From contig NC_017030.1 of NCBI RefSeq assembly GCF_000255295.1, forward strand, positions 3,224,001 through 3,288,000: 64,000 bases of DNA, given 5' to 3'. The stretch comes from Corallococcus coralloides DSM 2259 (lineage in GTDB: Bacteria; Myxococcota; Myxococcia; Myxococcales; Myxococcaceae). Made by a program: the position numbers and the translations under genes. This document shows positions 53,161 through 61,761 of this stretch, piece after piece; positions within the stretch are counted from its first letter, which is position 1; every line of letters starts with the position of its first letter. Under the pieces are notes generated by a model. That model made no database searches, had not been told where the DNA came from, and saw only the letters and a list, made by a program, of their open reading frames with translations.

Positions 53161-53724
53161 GTGTCCCGTTTCGAAGCCCTGCTCGACGCGTTCTTCTACC
53201 GCCCGGACGAGGACGTCGGCGGCCTGCTGGACTTCGCCGCGGGCAGTGACGACCTGGCGCGGCCGCTGCTGGAGGAGGAGCCCGTCGAGTACCTGGCCTT
53301 CCGCCTGGAGGCGGAGTGCTACGCGGTGCCCATCCTCGCGGTGAGGGAGATCTGCAAGGTGCCGCTGCTCACGGAGATTCCGCGCGCGGAGCCGCAGCTT
53401 TTGGGCGTGATGAACCTGCGCGGGGAGCTGTTGCCCGTCTACGACGTGAAGCTGCGGCTGCGGCTGGCGGACGCGCCTCCGTTGGTGGCGGGGCCGGACG
53501 CGGGCCTGCCGCCCCGGGCCGCGCGCATCCTGGTGCTCAAGACGGCGGACGGGCCCGCGGGCGTGTGGGTGGACTCGGTGGCGGGCGTGGTGCGGCTCAA
53601 GCCGTCCATGGTGGAGCTGTCGCCCGCGGGGCTGCGCGGGGACCGCGACTGCGTGGCGGGGCTGGGGCGCAAGGGCTCGCAGCTCTACATCCTGTTGGAT
53701 CCGGAGCAGGCGCTCGCCCCATGA
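53161..53724 (+). CDS. cheW: CheW-like coupling protein with N-terminal extension
   Basis: 187 aa. CheW fold at about residues 42-185: EYLAFRLEAECYAVPILAVREI, LLGVMNLRGELLPVYDVKLRL, and VWVDSVAGVVRLKPSM. The first 40 residues (VSRFEALLDAFFYRPDED...) form an acidic, probably helical extension not usual for CheW. GTG at 53161; a -10-like TGCTATCCT ends 7 nt before it and there is no Shine-Dalgarno, suggesting a leaderless transcript. It overlaps the next cheW by 4 nt. Confidence 0.9.
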   Translation: MSRFEALLDAFFYRPDEDVGGLLDFAAGSDDLARPLLEEEPVEYLAFRLEAECYAVPILAVREICKVPLLTEIPRAEPQLLGVMNLRGELLPVYDVKLRLRLADAPPLVAGPDAGLPPRAARILVLKTADGPAGVWVDSVAGVVRLKPSMVELSPAGLRGDRDCVAGLGRKGSQLYILLDPEQALAP

Positions 53725-54248
53725 CGGACCCCGTAAACCTGCTGGCCCGCCGTCCGCGCGGTGAGAAGGCCTCCGAGACGCCCGCGGCCGAAGCGGAGGT
53801 GCAGCTGTGCGCCTTCTTCATCGGCAACGAGGAGTACGTCCTGGACATCATGCGCGTGGAGGAGATCCTCCCGCCCCAGCGCGTGATTCCCATCCCGCAC
53901 GCGCCCGACTTCGTGGAGGGCGTGCTGCACCTGCGCGGCGCGATGCTGCCCGTGGTGGACCTGCACCGGCGCTTGTTGGGGCAGCCCGCGCAAGAGACGC
54001 GGCGCACGCGGCTGCTCGTGTGCCGGCTGGGGACGCGGCGCGTGGTGACTCGGGTGGACCGCGTGGCGGAGGTGCTGCGCGTGCGCCGCAGTGACATCAA
54101 GCCCGCGCCAGCGCTCATGGCCGGGGGCCGCACGCCGTTCGTGGTGGGCGTATGCGGGCCGCCGGAGCGGCTGCGGCTGCTGTTGGACCTGAAGGCGCTC
54201 CTGCGCGCGGAGCTGGAGCGCGACTCCCGCCCGCCCTCCGCGGGCTGA
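53721..54248 (+). CDS. cheW: Second CheW-like coupling protein
   Basis: 175 aa. CheW fold from about residue 25: LCAFFIGNEEYVLDIMRVEEIL, IPHAPDFVEGVLHLRGAMLPVVDLHRRL, then VTRVDRVAEVLRVRRSDIKPAP. The GV(L/M)xLRG motif fits canonical CheW well, better than the first copy. The two CheWs share little beyond the fold. ATG overlaps the preceding stop (ATGA). CheW joins CheA to receptors; here no receptor gene is in the cluster. Confidence 0.92.
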   Translation: MTDPVNLLARRPRGEKASETPAAEAEVQLCAFFIGNEEYVLDIMRVEEILPPQRVIPIPHAPDFVEGVLHLRGAMLPVVDLHRRLLGQPAQETRRTRLLVCRLGTRRVVTRVDRVAEVLRVRRSDIKPAPALMAGGRTPFVVGVCGPPERLRLLLDLKALLRAELERDSRPPSAG

Positions 54249-54294
54249 GCGCGCGGCTTTCGCCGGACACCCACCGGATTTAGAGAAGGGCGTC

Positions 54295-54684
54295 ATGCGA
54301 GACCTGAGCGGGCACCGGAAGTCGCTGGGGTTCCTCTACGTGTTCGTGCACCTGCTGGTGCTGCTGGCCGCGGGCGCGCTGGCGTACTTCACCTGGAATC
54401 TGGTCTTCGTCATGGCCGCCGGGAACTCCACGCGCGCCGTGCCAGTGTGGGAGAACCCGGCCGTCCCCATCATGGGGGTCTTCATCGTGCTGCTCGTGGC
54501 GATGGCCTTCGCGGGGCTCTCCCAGGGCCTGGGGCTGGTGCGCGGCCGGCCCGTCTCCAAGGGCCTGGCAACGCTGCTCGCCATCCTGGCGCTGCCCACC
54601 TTTCCCCTGGGCACGGTGCTGGGGGTCTATTCCCTCTGGTTCTTCGGTCAGGAGGGCTGGGACGTGGACCTCCAGGCGGCCTGA
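54295..54684 (+). CDS. Small integral membrane protein in the Che cluster
   Basis: 129 aa, not recognised. Three hydrophobic segments: about 12-40 (FLYVFVHLLVLLAAGALAYF), 55-78 (VPIMGVFIVLLVAMAFAGL) and 88-114 (LATLLAILALPTFPLGTVLG). No catalytic motif. It sits between cheW and the HEAT-repeat gene, in the place where a receptor gene might be expected, and could anchor the complex to the membrane; this is inference from position only. Confidence 0.72.
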   Translation: MRDLSGHRKSLGFLYVFVHLLVLLAAGALAYFTWNLVFVMAAGNSTRAVPVWENPAVPIMGVFIVLLVAMAFAGLSQGLGLVRGRPVSKGLATLLAILALPTFPLGTVLGVYSLWFFGQEGWDVDLQAA

Positions 54685-54843
54685 GCGCGCCGCGTGTGGC
54701 GAAGGGTGCGAAGGTGAACGTTTCCATCCGGCGCAGGGCTGCCCACCGGCGGTGGGAGCCGTCTCGTGGGACGCGACTCCCCCGGCGGCTTCAAGCAGGA
54801 TGCGGGCATTCCGAGCAACACGAGCCCCGAAGGAGGACGGCGA

Positions 54844-56835
54844 ATGAGCGACACGATGCAGTCCCCCGCAGGGCAGGAAGAGGCGCGGTATCGGGCGCTG
54901 CAGGCGGTGGATCCGCGCGCGCCCAGCGCCCTGGAGACCTTCACCACCGGCCTGCATGACGAGAGCTGGCGTGTGCGCCACGCGGCGGCGGAGGGCCTGC
55001 GCCGCGTGCCGGATGCGCCGGGCGTCACCGCGCGGCTCATCTCCGTCCTGGGCGAGCGCGGCGAGACGGGCGCGCGCAACGCGGCGGCCGAGGCGCTGGC
55101 CGGAATGGGGCCGGTGGCGGTACCTCCGCTGGTGCACCTGCTGGAGCATGAGGATCCGGATCAGCGCAAGCTGGCGGCGGACATCCTGGGCCAGCTGGGC
55201 CGGCCGGAGGTGGAGGACGTGCTCCTGCGCGCGCTCTCCGACGACGACCTCAACGTGCGCGTGGCGGCTGCGGAGGCGCTGGGCCGGATGGGCGGGGACG
55301 CCGCGGCGCGAGCGCTGGAAGGCCTTCTGGACGCACCCACGCTCCTGTTGCGGCTGGCCGCGCTGGAGGGGCTCGCGTCGCTCAAGCGCGCACCTCCGTT
55401 GGAGCGCGTGATGGCGCTGGTGGAGGACCCGGGGGTGCAGCGCAGCGCCCTGCGGCTGTTGGGCCTGTACGCCCCGGGCGTGGCCACGGAGCGCATCTGC
55501 CGGGCGCTGGCGTCGCCGGTGCGTTCGGTGCGCGAGGCTGCGCTCGTCGCGCTCGGGAAGCAGGCCGTGGGGCTGGGCCCGTATGAGCGGGGTGAGCTGG
55601 ATGCCGTGGCGCGCTCGGTGCTGAGCGGCATCCCGGGCGTGACGGCGCACGTGGCGCAGGCCCTGGACGGCGATGACGTCCGGGTGCGCGCCGGCGCTCT
55701 GGTGGCGGCCGGAGCGCTGGGCGAAGCGTCGCTCGCGGTGGCGGTGGCGGAGGTGGCGCGCGAGGACCGGCTGTTGCGCGAGGTGCTCTTCACGCTGGGC
55801 CAGCTGGGGCCGGAGGGCCGGCGCCTGCTGCTCGGGAGCATGGGCACGCTGTCGCTGCCCGCGCGCACGGTGGCGGCCGAGGCGCTGGTGCTGCTGGTGG
55901 ACTCGACGTCGGTGCCGGAGCTGTGCGCGCTCCTGGAGTGGGCGGAGGACGACCTGCGCGCGGTGGTGGTGCGCGCGCTGGGGCGCACGCACTCGCCGGA
56001 TGCCGTGGCGCCGCTGGTGGAGCTGCTCTCGGACCCCACGCTGTCGGCCATGGCGGCGCGAGCGCTGGAGCAGCTGACCGTGGCCCACCCGCTGGAGGCG
56101 CTGGCCGCGCTGGAGGCGGCGGTGGAGCAGCGCACGACGCCCGCGGCGGTGGCGGTGCTGGGCCGGCTGGGCGGCGCGAGGGTGTTGCCCGTGCTGCGGC
56201 GGATTGCCCGCGATGAAGACGCTTCCTGGCGCGCGGCGGCGGTGGAGGCCGCGGGCCGTGCGGACGGCGAGGCCGGCCTGGAGCTGGCGCGCGGCGCGCT
56301 GGCGGACGAATCCCCCAAGGTGCGCATCGCCGCGGTGCGCTCCCTGGGGCAGCAAGGCGGCCGGGAGGCCGCGACGTTCCTGGGGCTCGCGCTGAAGGAC
56401 GAGGACCGCGGCGTGCGCGTGGCCGCGGTGGAGGCCGTGGGCGTGGCGGGCGCGAAGGAGCGCTCGCCGGACCTGGAGGCCCTGGTGCGCCACGGCGACG
56501 GTGCGCTCGCGATGCTGGCGGTGCGCGCGCTGACGAAGCTGGGGACGGTGGGCACGGGCGTGCTGTGGGACGCGCTCAGCCATCACGACGCGGAGGTGGT
56601 GAAGGCGGCGTTGCCGGCGCTGGGGTCGGCGGAGGCCTCGGCGGATGGGGCGGCGCTGGCGATGTCGCTCCTGGGTCATCCCCGCTGGGACGTGCGGGTG
56701 GCCGCGGCGCGCGTGCTGGGCGGAATGGGGCGGCCGGAGTGCCTGCCCGCGCTCCAGCAGGCGATGTCGGTGGAGCAGGACGCGCTGGCGCAGGTGGCGC
56801 TGGCGGAAGCGGTCGTCCGGTTGTCGGGGCGGTGA
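54844..56835 (+). CDS. HEAT-repeat (PBS-lyase-like) scaffold protein in the Che cluster
   Basis: 663 aa built almost wholly of about 20 HEAT repeats of about 31 residues. Typical units: DESWRVRHAAAEGLRRV, DDLNVRVAAAEALGRMGG, DDLRAVVVRALGRTHSPDAV, DESPKVRIAAVRSLGQQGG, PRWDVRVAAARVLGGMG. No other domain. ATG at 54844 is 8 nt after GGAGG. HEAT arrays bind proteins along a curved surface. A HEAT/PBS-lyase protein (Cpc7) is known in the Myxococcus Che7 system, so a role as a partner of this CheA/CheW/CheB group is reasonable but not shown. Confidence 0.9.
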   Translation: MSDTMQSPAGQEEARYRALQAVDPRAPSALETFTTGLHDESWRVRHAAAEGLRRVPDAPGVTARLISVLGERGETGARNAAAEALAGMGPVAVPPLVHLLEHEDPDQRKLAADILGQLGRPEVEDVLLRALSDDDLNVRVAAAEALGRMGGDAAARALEGLLDAPTLLLRLAALEGLASLKRAPPLERVMALVEDPGVQRSALRLLGLYAPGVATERICRALASPVRSVREAALVALGKQAVGLGPYERGELDAVARSVLSGIPGVTAHVAQALDGDDVRVRAGALVAAGALGEASLAVAVAEVAREDRLLREVLFTLGQLGPEGRRLLLGSMGTLSLPARTVAAEALVLLVDSTSVPELCALLEWAEDDLRAVVVRALGRTHSPDAVAPLVELLSDPTLSAMAARALEQLTVAHPLEALAALEAAVEQRTTPAAVAVLGRLGGARVLPVLRRIARDEDASWRAAAVEAAGRADGEAGLELARGALADESPKVRIAAVRSLGQQGGREAATFLGLALKDEDRGVRVAAVEAVGVAGAKERSPDLEALVRHGDGALAMLAVRALTKLGTVGTGVLWDALSHHDAEVVKAALPALGSAEASADGAALAMSLLGHPRWDVRVAAARVLGGMGRPECLPALQQAMSVEQDALAQVALAEAVVRLSGR

Positions 56836-56848
56836 GGGGAGGACTCGG

Positions 56849-57721
56849 ATGCCACGCTTCGACGAGGGCCGCCCGGAGATGACGCTGGAGGAGTTCCGCC
56901 TGCTGCGCGACCACGTCTACGCGCACTGCGGAATCCTCATCCACGAGAACATGAAGTTCGTGATGGAGCGCCGGCTGTGGCCCCGGCTGGAGGCGCTGGG
57001 GATCCAGGACTTCGGCTCCTATCACCGCTACCTGCGCTACGACGCCCAGCGCAGCGCGGAGCTGGAAGCGGCGGTGGAGTCGCTCACCACGCACGAGACG
57101 TACTTCTTCCGCGAACCCGCGCAGCTCAAGGCCTTCTGCGAGGAGCTGGTCCCCATCCTGGAGAAGCGCAACGCGCACACGCGGCGGCTGCGGCTGTGGT
57201 CGGCGGGGTGTTCCTCCGGTGAGGAGGCGTACACGCTGGCCATGCTGCTCAAGGAGAGCGGCCGCTTCGACGACTGGGACGTGGAGGTGCTGGGTACGGA
57301 CCTGTCGCGCCGCGTGCTGGCCGTGGCCCGCCGCGCCGAGTACGGCCCCAGCGCCCTGCGCGCGACGCCGCCGGACCTGCTGGAGCGCTACTTCATCCCC
57401 GTGGGAGTGAACCGCGTCCGCGTGCGCGACGACGTGAAGGCGTGGGTGAACTTCGGTCACCACAACCTGTCGGACGTGGCGGGCAGCCAGCTGGTGCCGC
57501 GCTCGGACGTCGTCTTCTGCCGCAACGTGATGATCTACTTCGACCTGGCCGCGCGCCGCCGCGTGCTGGGCGTCATCCGCGACCGGCTCTGTCCCGGGGG
57601 CTACCTGCTCCTGGGCCACGCGGAGAACCTGCTCAGCCTGGGCGCGGACTTCGAGCTGGTGCACCTGAAGGGCGACCTCGTCTACCGCCGGCCCGAGCTT
57701 CCGGGCGGGGAGGGCCGCTGA
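56849..57721 (+). CDS. cheR: Chemotaxis protein methyltransferase CheR
   Basis: 290 aa. Short N-terminal helical domain (FRLLRDHVYAHCGI...) followed by the SAM-dependent methyltransferase: SLTTHETYFFREPAQL (about residue 80), LWSAGCSSGEEAYTLAM (SAM motif I, about 115), VLGTDLSRRVL, and VVFCRNVMIYFD (about 226). It methylates receptor glutamates, yet no receptor is encoded beside it. GGAGG lies 6 nt upstream. The stop shares one base with the cheB ATG (TGATG). Confidence 0.96.
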   Translation: MPRFDEGRPEMTLEEFRLLRDHVYAHCGILIHENMKFVMERRLWPRLEALGIQDFGSYHRYLRYDAQRSAELEAAVESLTTHETYFFREPAQLKAFCEELVPILEKRNAHTRRLRLWSAGCSSGEEAYTLAMLLKESGRFDDWDVEVLGTDLSRRVLAVARRAEYGPSALRATPPDLLERYFIPVGVNRVRVRDDVKAWVNFGHHNLSDVAGSQLVPRSDVVFCRNVMIYFDLAARRRVLGVIRDRLCPGGYLLLGHAENLLSLGADFELVHLKGDLVYRRPELPGGEGR

Positions 57722-58764
57722 TGGCACGCCCGCTCACGGTGCTCGTCATCGACGACTCGGCCACCAACCGGCGCACGCTCACCACGCTGCTGGAGTCCTC
57801 CCAGGAGGTGATGGTGCTGGACTGGGCCCAGGACGGCGAGGAGGGGCTCAAGAAGGTCCTGGACCTGAAGCCCGACGTGGTGACGCTGGACCTGGAGATG
57901 CCCCGGCTGGGCGGCCACACCTTCCTGCGGCTGCTCATGCGCGCGGCGCCCACGCCCGTCATCGTCATCTCCAGCTACGCGCACAGCTCGGACGTGGGCA
58001 AGGCGCTGGAGCTGGGCGCGTTCGACTTCATCGCCAAGCCGCCCCAGGGCACACCCGCGGCGCTGGAGCACCTGCGGCGCGAGCTGCTCGACAAGGTGCT
58101 CGCGGCGCGCCACGCGAAGTCCGGGGGGCGCCACGGGGCCCCGCCGCGCGCCTCCCTGCTGACGGGGGAGGTGCCGCAGGTCATCGCCGTGGGCGCGTCC
58201 ACGGGCGGGCCTCCCGCGGTGCAGCGGCTGCTGGAGGGACTGGCCGTCGAGCCGACCGTCAGCGTGCTGGTGGGCCAGCACATGCCCTCGCAGTTCACCA
58301 AGGCCTTCGCGGAGCGGTTGGACCGCATCGGCCCCTTCACGGTGACGGAGGCATGCGAGGGCGACGTGGTGAAGCCGGGCCACGTCTACATCGCACCAGG
58401 AGGCCGCCACCTGGTGCTGTCGGACCGCACCGGGCGCCTGGAGCTGCGCACCCCGTCGCCGGTGCCCATGGACAAGTACGCACCGTCGGTGGACCGGCTC
58501 TTCGAGAGCGCGGCGGAGGTGCTGGGGCCGCGCGCGGTGGCGGTGGTGCTGACGGGGATGGGGGCGGACGGGGCGCAGGGGGTGCGCGCGGTCCGCCGCG
58601 AGGGCGGAGAGACGTGGGCCGAGTCCGAGGACACGGCGGTGGTGTACGGCATGCCCAAGGAGGCCATCGCCACGGGCGCGGTGAGCCGGGTGCTGGCCCT
58701 GGACGCCATCGGGACGGAGTTGGCCGCGCTGGTGCGCCGCCGACGCCAGTCTGGCGGGCAGTGA
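57721..58764 (+). CDS. cheB: Chemotaxis response regulator/methylesterase CheB
   Basis: 347 aa. Receiver domain (VIDDSATNRR, phospho-Asp in TLDLEMPRLGG, Lys in IAKPPQG) joined by a short linker to the methylesterase domain. Catalytic Ser in AVGASTGGPPAVQ (about residue 162), His in GQHMPSQFT (about 188) and Asp in TGMGADGAQG (about 282). It removes receptor methyl groups when phosphorylated by CheA. Overlaps cheR by one base, so adaptation enzymes are made together. Confidence 0.96.
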   Translation: MARPLTVLVIDDSATNRRTLTTLLESSQEVMVLDWAQDGEEGLKKVLDLKPDVVTLDLEMPRLGGHTFLRLLMRAAPTPVIVISSYAHSSDVGKALELGAFDFIAKPPQGTPAALEHLRRELLDKVLAARHAKSGGRHGAPPRASLLTGEVPQVIAVGASTGGPPAVQRLLEGLAVEPTVSVLVGQHMPSQFTKAFAERLDRIGPFTVTEACEGDVVKPGHVYIAPGGRHLVLSDRTGRLELRTPSPVPMDKYAPSVDRLFESAAEVLGPRAVAVVLTGMGADGAQGVRAVRREGGETWAESEDTAVVYGMPKEAIATGAVSRVLALDAIGTELAALVRRRRQSGGQ

Positions 58765-58833
58765 ATCGCTGGCTGCATGACAGCCGCCGCACAATCCCGG
58801 GCCGGCCGGCGCGCGGGTGCTAGGCTGGTGCCC

Positions 58834-59217
58834 ATGTCGCAGCAGATCCGCGCGCTGGTGGTGGATGACTCGCAGGCCATGCGCCGCAGCATCATGTACG
58901 CGCTCCAGCGCCTGGCCGACGTGGTCTGTATCGAGGCCCAGGACGGCGTGGAGGGGCTGAAGAAGCTCTCCACGCAGGGCCGCTTCGACCTGGTGATGAC
59001 GGACATCAACATGCCGTTGATGGATGGGCTGAAGCTCATCCACCACATCCGCCAGACGGAAGACCACCGGGCGGTGCCCATCGTCGTGGTGACGACGGAG
59101 GGCGCGGCGGCGGACCGGGCGCGGGCCATGGCGCTGGGGGCCACGGCCTACCTGGTGAAGCCCGTGCAGGCCCGCGTGGTGCTGGACACGGTGAAGGAAC
59201 TGCTGAAGCTCGGCTGA
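58834..59217 (+). CDS. CheY-like response regulator (last of the Che cluster)
   Basis: 127 aa receiver. VVDDSQAMRRS, phospho-acceptor Asp57 in VMTDINMPLMDGLKL, Thr in VVVTTEGAAADR and Lys in YLVKPVQAR. It matches the first CheY closely around the phosphorylation site but differs elsewhere. ATG at 58834, with TGCTAGGCT ending 7 nt before it and no Shine-Dalgarno. Two CheYs in one cluster allow one output regulator and one phosphate sink. Confidence 0.92.
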   Translation: MSQQIRALVVDDSQAMRRSIMYALQRLADVVCIEAQDGVEGLKKLSTQGRFDLVMTDINMPLMDGLKLIHHIRQTEDHRAVPIVVVTTEGAAADRARAMALGATAYLVKPVQARVVLDTVKELLKLG

Positions 59218-59244
59218 GCTTCGACAGGACCCCCAAGGGCACGC

Positions 59245-60018
59245 ATGGAACCGGCGCTGGACGTCGAGGGGCTGGAGAAGACGTACGGCGCGGTGCGGGC
59301 GGTGCGCGGCCTCTCCTTCCAGGTGGCACCGGGCGAGGTGCTGGGCCTCGTGGGACCCAACGGCGCGGGCAAGACGTCCACGCTGCGGTGTCTGGCCGGC
59401 ATCCTCCCGCCCTCCGCGGGGCGCGTGCGGGTGGCGGGCTTCGACGTGGCACAGGCCCCGGTGGAGGCGAAGCGCCAGCTGGCCTTCCTTCCGGACGAGC
59501 CGCGCTTCTTCGAGTACCTCACCGTCTGGGAGCACCTGAACTTCACCGCGCGCCTCTACGGCGTGGAGGACTGGGAGGAGCGGGGCCGCGCGCTCCTGGA
59601 GGAGATGGAGCTCACCGGCCGGGAGAAGTCGCTGCCGGGCGAGCTGTCGCGGGGCATGAAGCAGAAGCTGTCCATCGCGTGCGGCTTCCTGCACCAGCCC
59701 CGGCTCATCCTCCTGGATGAACCGCTGACGGGGTTGGATCCGCTGGGCATCCGCCGCATGAAGGCCTCGCTGCGCCGCCGCGCGGAGGAGGGCACGGCGC
59801 TGGTGCTGTCGTCGCACCTGCTCCCGCTGGTGGAGGAGCTGTGCCACCGGCTGCTCGTCATCGCCGGAGGGCGCGCGGTGGCGCTGGGCTCGCTGCCGGA
59901 GATCCGCGAGCAGATGGCGGGCGGAGCCGGGGACGGCGCGTCGCTGGAGGAGCTGTTCGTGCGCATCACCAGCGCGGCGTCGGAGGAGGCGCGGGCGCGG
60001 GGGAACGAACCGGCGTGA
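59245..60018 (+). CDS. ABC transporter ATP-binding protein (exporter type)
   Basis: 257 aa. Walker A LVGPNGAGKTSTLRCL (about residue 37), signature ELSRGMKQKLSIACG (about 133), Walker B LILLDEPLTGLDPLG and a switch histidine in SSHLLPLVEEL. The LSRGMKQ signature with a short C-terminal tail is typical of the CcmA/NatA-like ABC-2 group. Stop overlaps the permease start (GTGA). The transported compound is unknown. Confidence 0.93.
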   Translation: MEPALDVEGLEKTYGAVRAVRGLSFQVAPGEVLGLVGPNGAGKTSTLRCLAGILPPSAGRVRVAGFDVAQAPVEAKRQLAFLPDEPRFFEYLTVWEHLNFTARLYGVEDWEERGRALLEEMELTGREKSLPGELSRGMKQKLSIACGFLHQPRLILLDEPLTGLDPLGIRRMKASLRRRAEEGTALVLSSHLLPLVEELCHRLLVIAGGRAVALGSLPEIREQMAGGAGDGASLEELFVRITSAASEEARARGNEPA

Positions 60019-61736
60019 GCTTCCCGAGCGCGGTGGCGTTCCTCTGGGTGAGGACGTGGCGCAACCGGGTGGTGCGCCAGGTGCAGCGGCTGAAGCGTCC
60101 GCGCTACCTCCTGGGCGCGCTGGTGGGGCTCGCGTACCTGTACTCGCTGGTGGGGCGCAGCGTCTTCGTGCAGGGCACGGGCCGCGCGGTGTCCCCCAAC
60201 GCGAGGCTGTTCGCGGAGTTCTCGCTGGAGGTCTCCGTGCTGGGCACGCTGGTGACGGCGTGGGTGCTGGGGGCGGACCGGCCCGCACTGACCTTCACGC
60301 AGACGGAGGTGCAGACCTTCTTCGCCGCGCCCGTCACGCGCAAGGCGCTGCTGCACTACAAGCTGCTGCGCGGCCTCTTGAGCGCGATGCTCGCGGCGCT
60401 GGCGGCGACCCTCTTCGTGGGGCGCTTCACCAGCCCCCGCCCGGTGCTCTTCTTCCTGGGCGCGGCGCTGGCCATGGGGACGCTCTACCTGCACGGCACG
60501 GCGGCGTCCTTCGTGCGCGCGTGGCTCGTGTCTCAAGGCCGCTGGGGCAGCGCGGTGCGGTGGGCGGTCGTGGCGGTGGTGATGGTTGCGGGGATGGGCA
60601 CGCTGCTGTCCACGCTGCGCGATTACCCGCTGCCGGAGAACCTCTCTCGTCCCTTCGCCGTGCGCGAGTGGTTGCGCGAGGTGCTCGACGCCCCCGGGCC
60701 CCGAGCGGTGCTGTGGCCGGGCCGGGCGCTGGTGGCCCCCGCGATGGCGCGAAGCTGGGAGGGCTTCCTGCGCTACCTGCCCGCGTCGCTGGCGCTGCTG
60801 GTGGCGCACTATGCCTGGGTGCTCGCGGTGGAGGTGCCCTTCGAGGACTCCGCGGTGGCCGGGGCGGAAGCGCGGACGCGGCGGCGGGAGCAGCGGGCCG
60901 CGCGCTCGGGCTCCATCCGCGTGGGCCGGGTGCCCTTCGTGCTGAAGGCCCGGGGGCGTCCGGAGGTCGCGCTCCTATGGAAGAACCTCATCGCGCGCAG
61001 GCGCATGGGCAGCGGACTGGTGATGCTGCTGTCCTTCGGGGTGCTGGGCGCCGTGTTCGCGCTGGTGATGGGAGACACGCGGCTGTTCTCCAACAGCCGT
61101 GAGTTCCTGGGGCCCATGGCCTTGATGGTCGCGCTGGCCATGGCCGTGATTGGCCCGAGCGCGTTCCGCACCGACCTGCGCATGGACCTGCCGAAGCTGG
61201 AGCTCTTGCGCGCGCTGCCGCTCACGGGGTGGCAGGTGGTGGGCGCGGAGCTGGCGGCATCCGCGCTGACGTTGGGCGTGGCGCAATGGGTGATGTTGCT
61301 CCTGGCGCTGGTGCTGGGCGTGGGCGCGGACGACGTGACGCTCGCGCCGTGGTCCACACCGGTGGTGCTGGGGCTCCTGCCGGTGTTGCCGGCGCTGGGG
61401 CTGGCGGGGCTGTTCGTGCAGAACGCGGCGGTGGTGCTGCTGCCCGCGTGGATTCCGGCGGACTCCGAGCGGGCGCGCGGCGTGGAGGCGCTGGGCCAGC
61501 GGCTGCTTACGCTGGTGGGCACGCTGGTGGTGACGTTCCTGGGACTGTTGCCGGCCGCCGTGGTGGCCCTCCTCGTGGGCTATCCGCTGTTCACTGTCAT
61601 GGGGCGGTGGGCGGTTCCGCTCGCGGGGCTGGCGGCGGCGGGGGCACTCTTCGCGGAGGTGGCGCTGGGCGTCGCCGTCCTGGGCCGCGCCTTCGAGCGG
61701 CTGGACGTGTCGGAAGAACAGTCGAACGAAGCGTGA
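60015..61736 (+). CDS. Large ABC transporter permease
   Basis: 573 aa polytopic membrane protein with about twelve hydrophobic segments in two clusters (about 35-295 and 345-560), separated by a hydrophilic Arg-rich stretch (GAEARTRRREQRAARSG, about 290-320). GTG start at 60015 overlaps the ATPase stop. The family is not recognised more closely; it resembles double-length ABC-2 type exporters. With the ATPase it should form a complete exporter, since both halves of a channel seem to be in one chain. Confidence 0.83.
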   Translation: MSFPSAVAFLWVRTWRNRVVRQVQRLKRPRYLLGALVGLAYLYSLVGRSVFVQGTGRAVSPNARLFAEFSLEVSVLGTLVTAWVLGADRPALTFTQTEVQTFFAAPVTRKALLHYKLLRGLLSAMLAALAATLFVGRFTSPRPVLFFLGAALAMGTLYLHGTAASFVRAWLVSQGRWGSAVRWAVVAVVMVAGMGTLLSTLRDYPLPENLSRPFAVREWLREVLDAPGPRAVLWPGRALVAPAMARSWEGFLRYLPASLALLVAHYAWVLAVEVPFEDSAVAGAEARTRRREQRAARSGSIRVGRVPFVLKARGRPEVALLWKNLIARRRMGSGLVMLLSFGVLGAVFALVMGDTRLFSNSREFLGPMALMVALAMAVIGPSAFRTDLRMDLPKLELLRALPLTGWQVVGAELAASALTLGVAQWVMLLLALVLGVGADDVTLAPWSTPVVLGLLPVLPALGLAGLFVQNAAVVLLPAWIPADSERARGVEALGQRLLTLVGTLVVTFLGLLPAAVVALLVGYPLFTVMGRWAVPLAGLAAAGALFAEVALGVAVLGRAFERLDVSEEQSNEA

Positions 61737-61761
61737 ACGCGAGCACGAAGGGAGCATCTCC

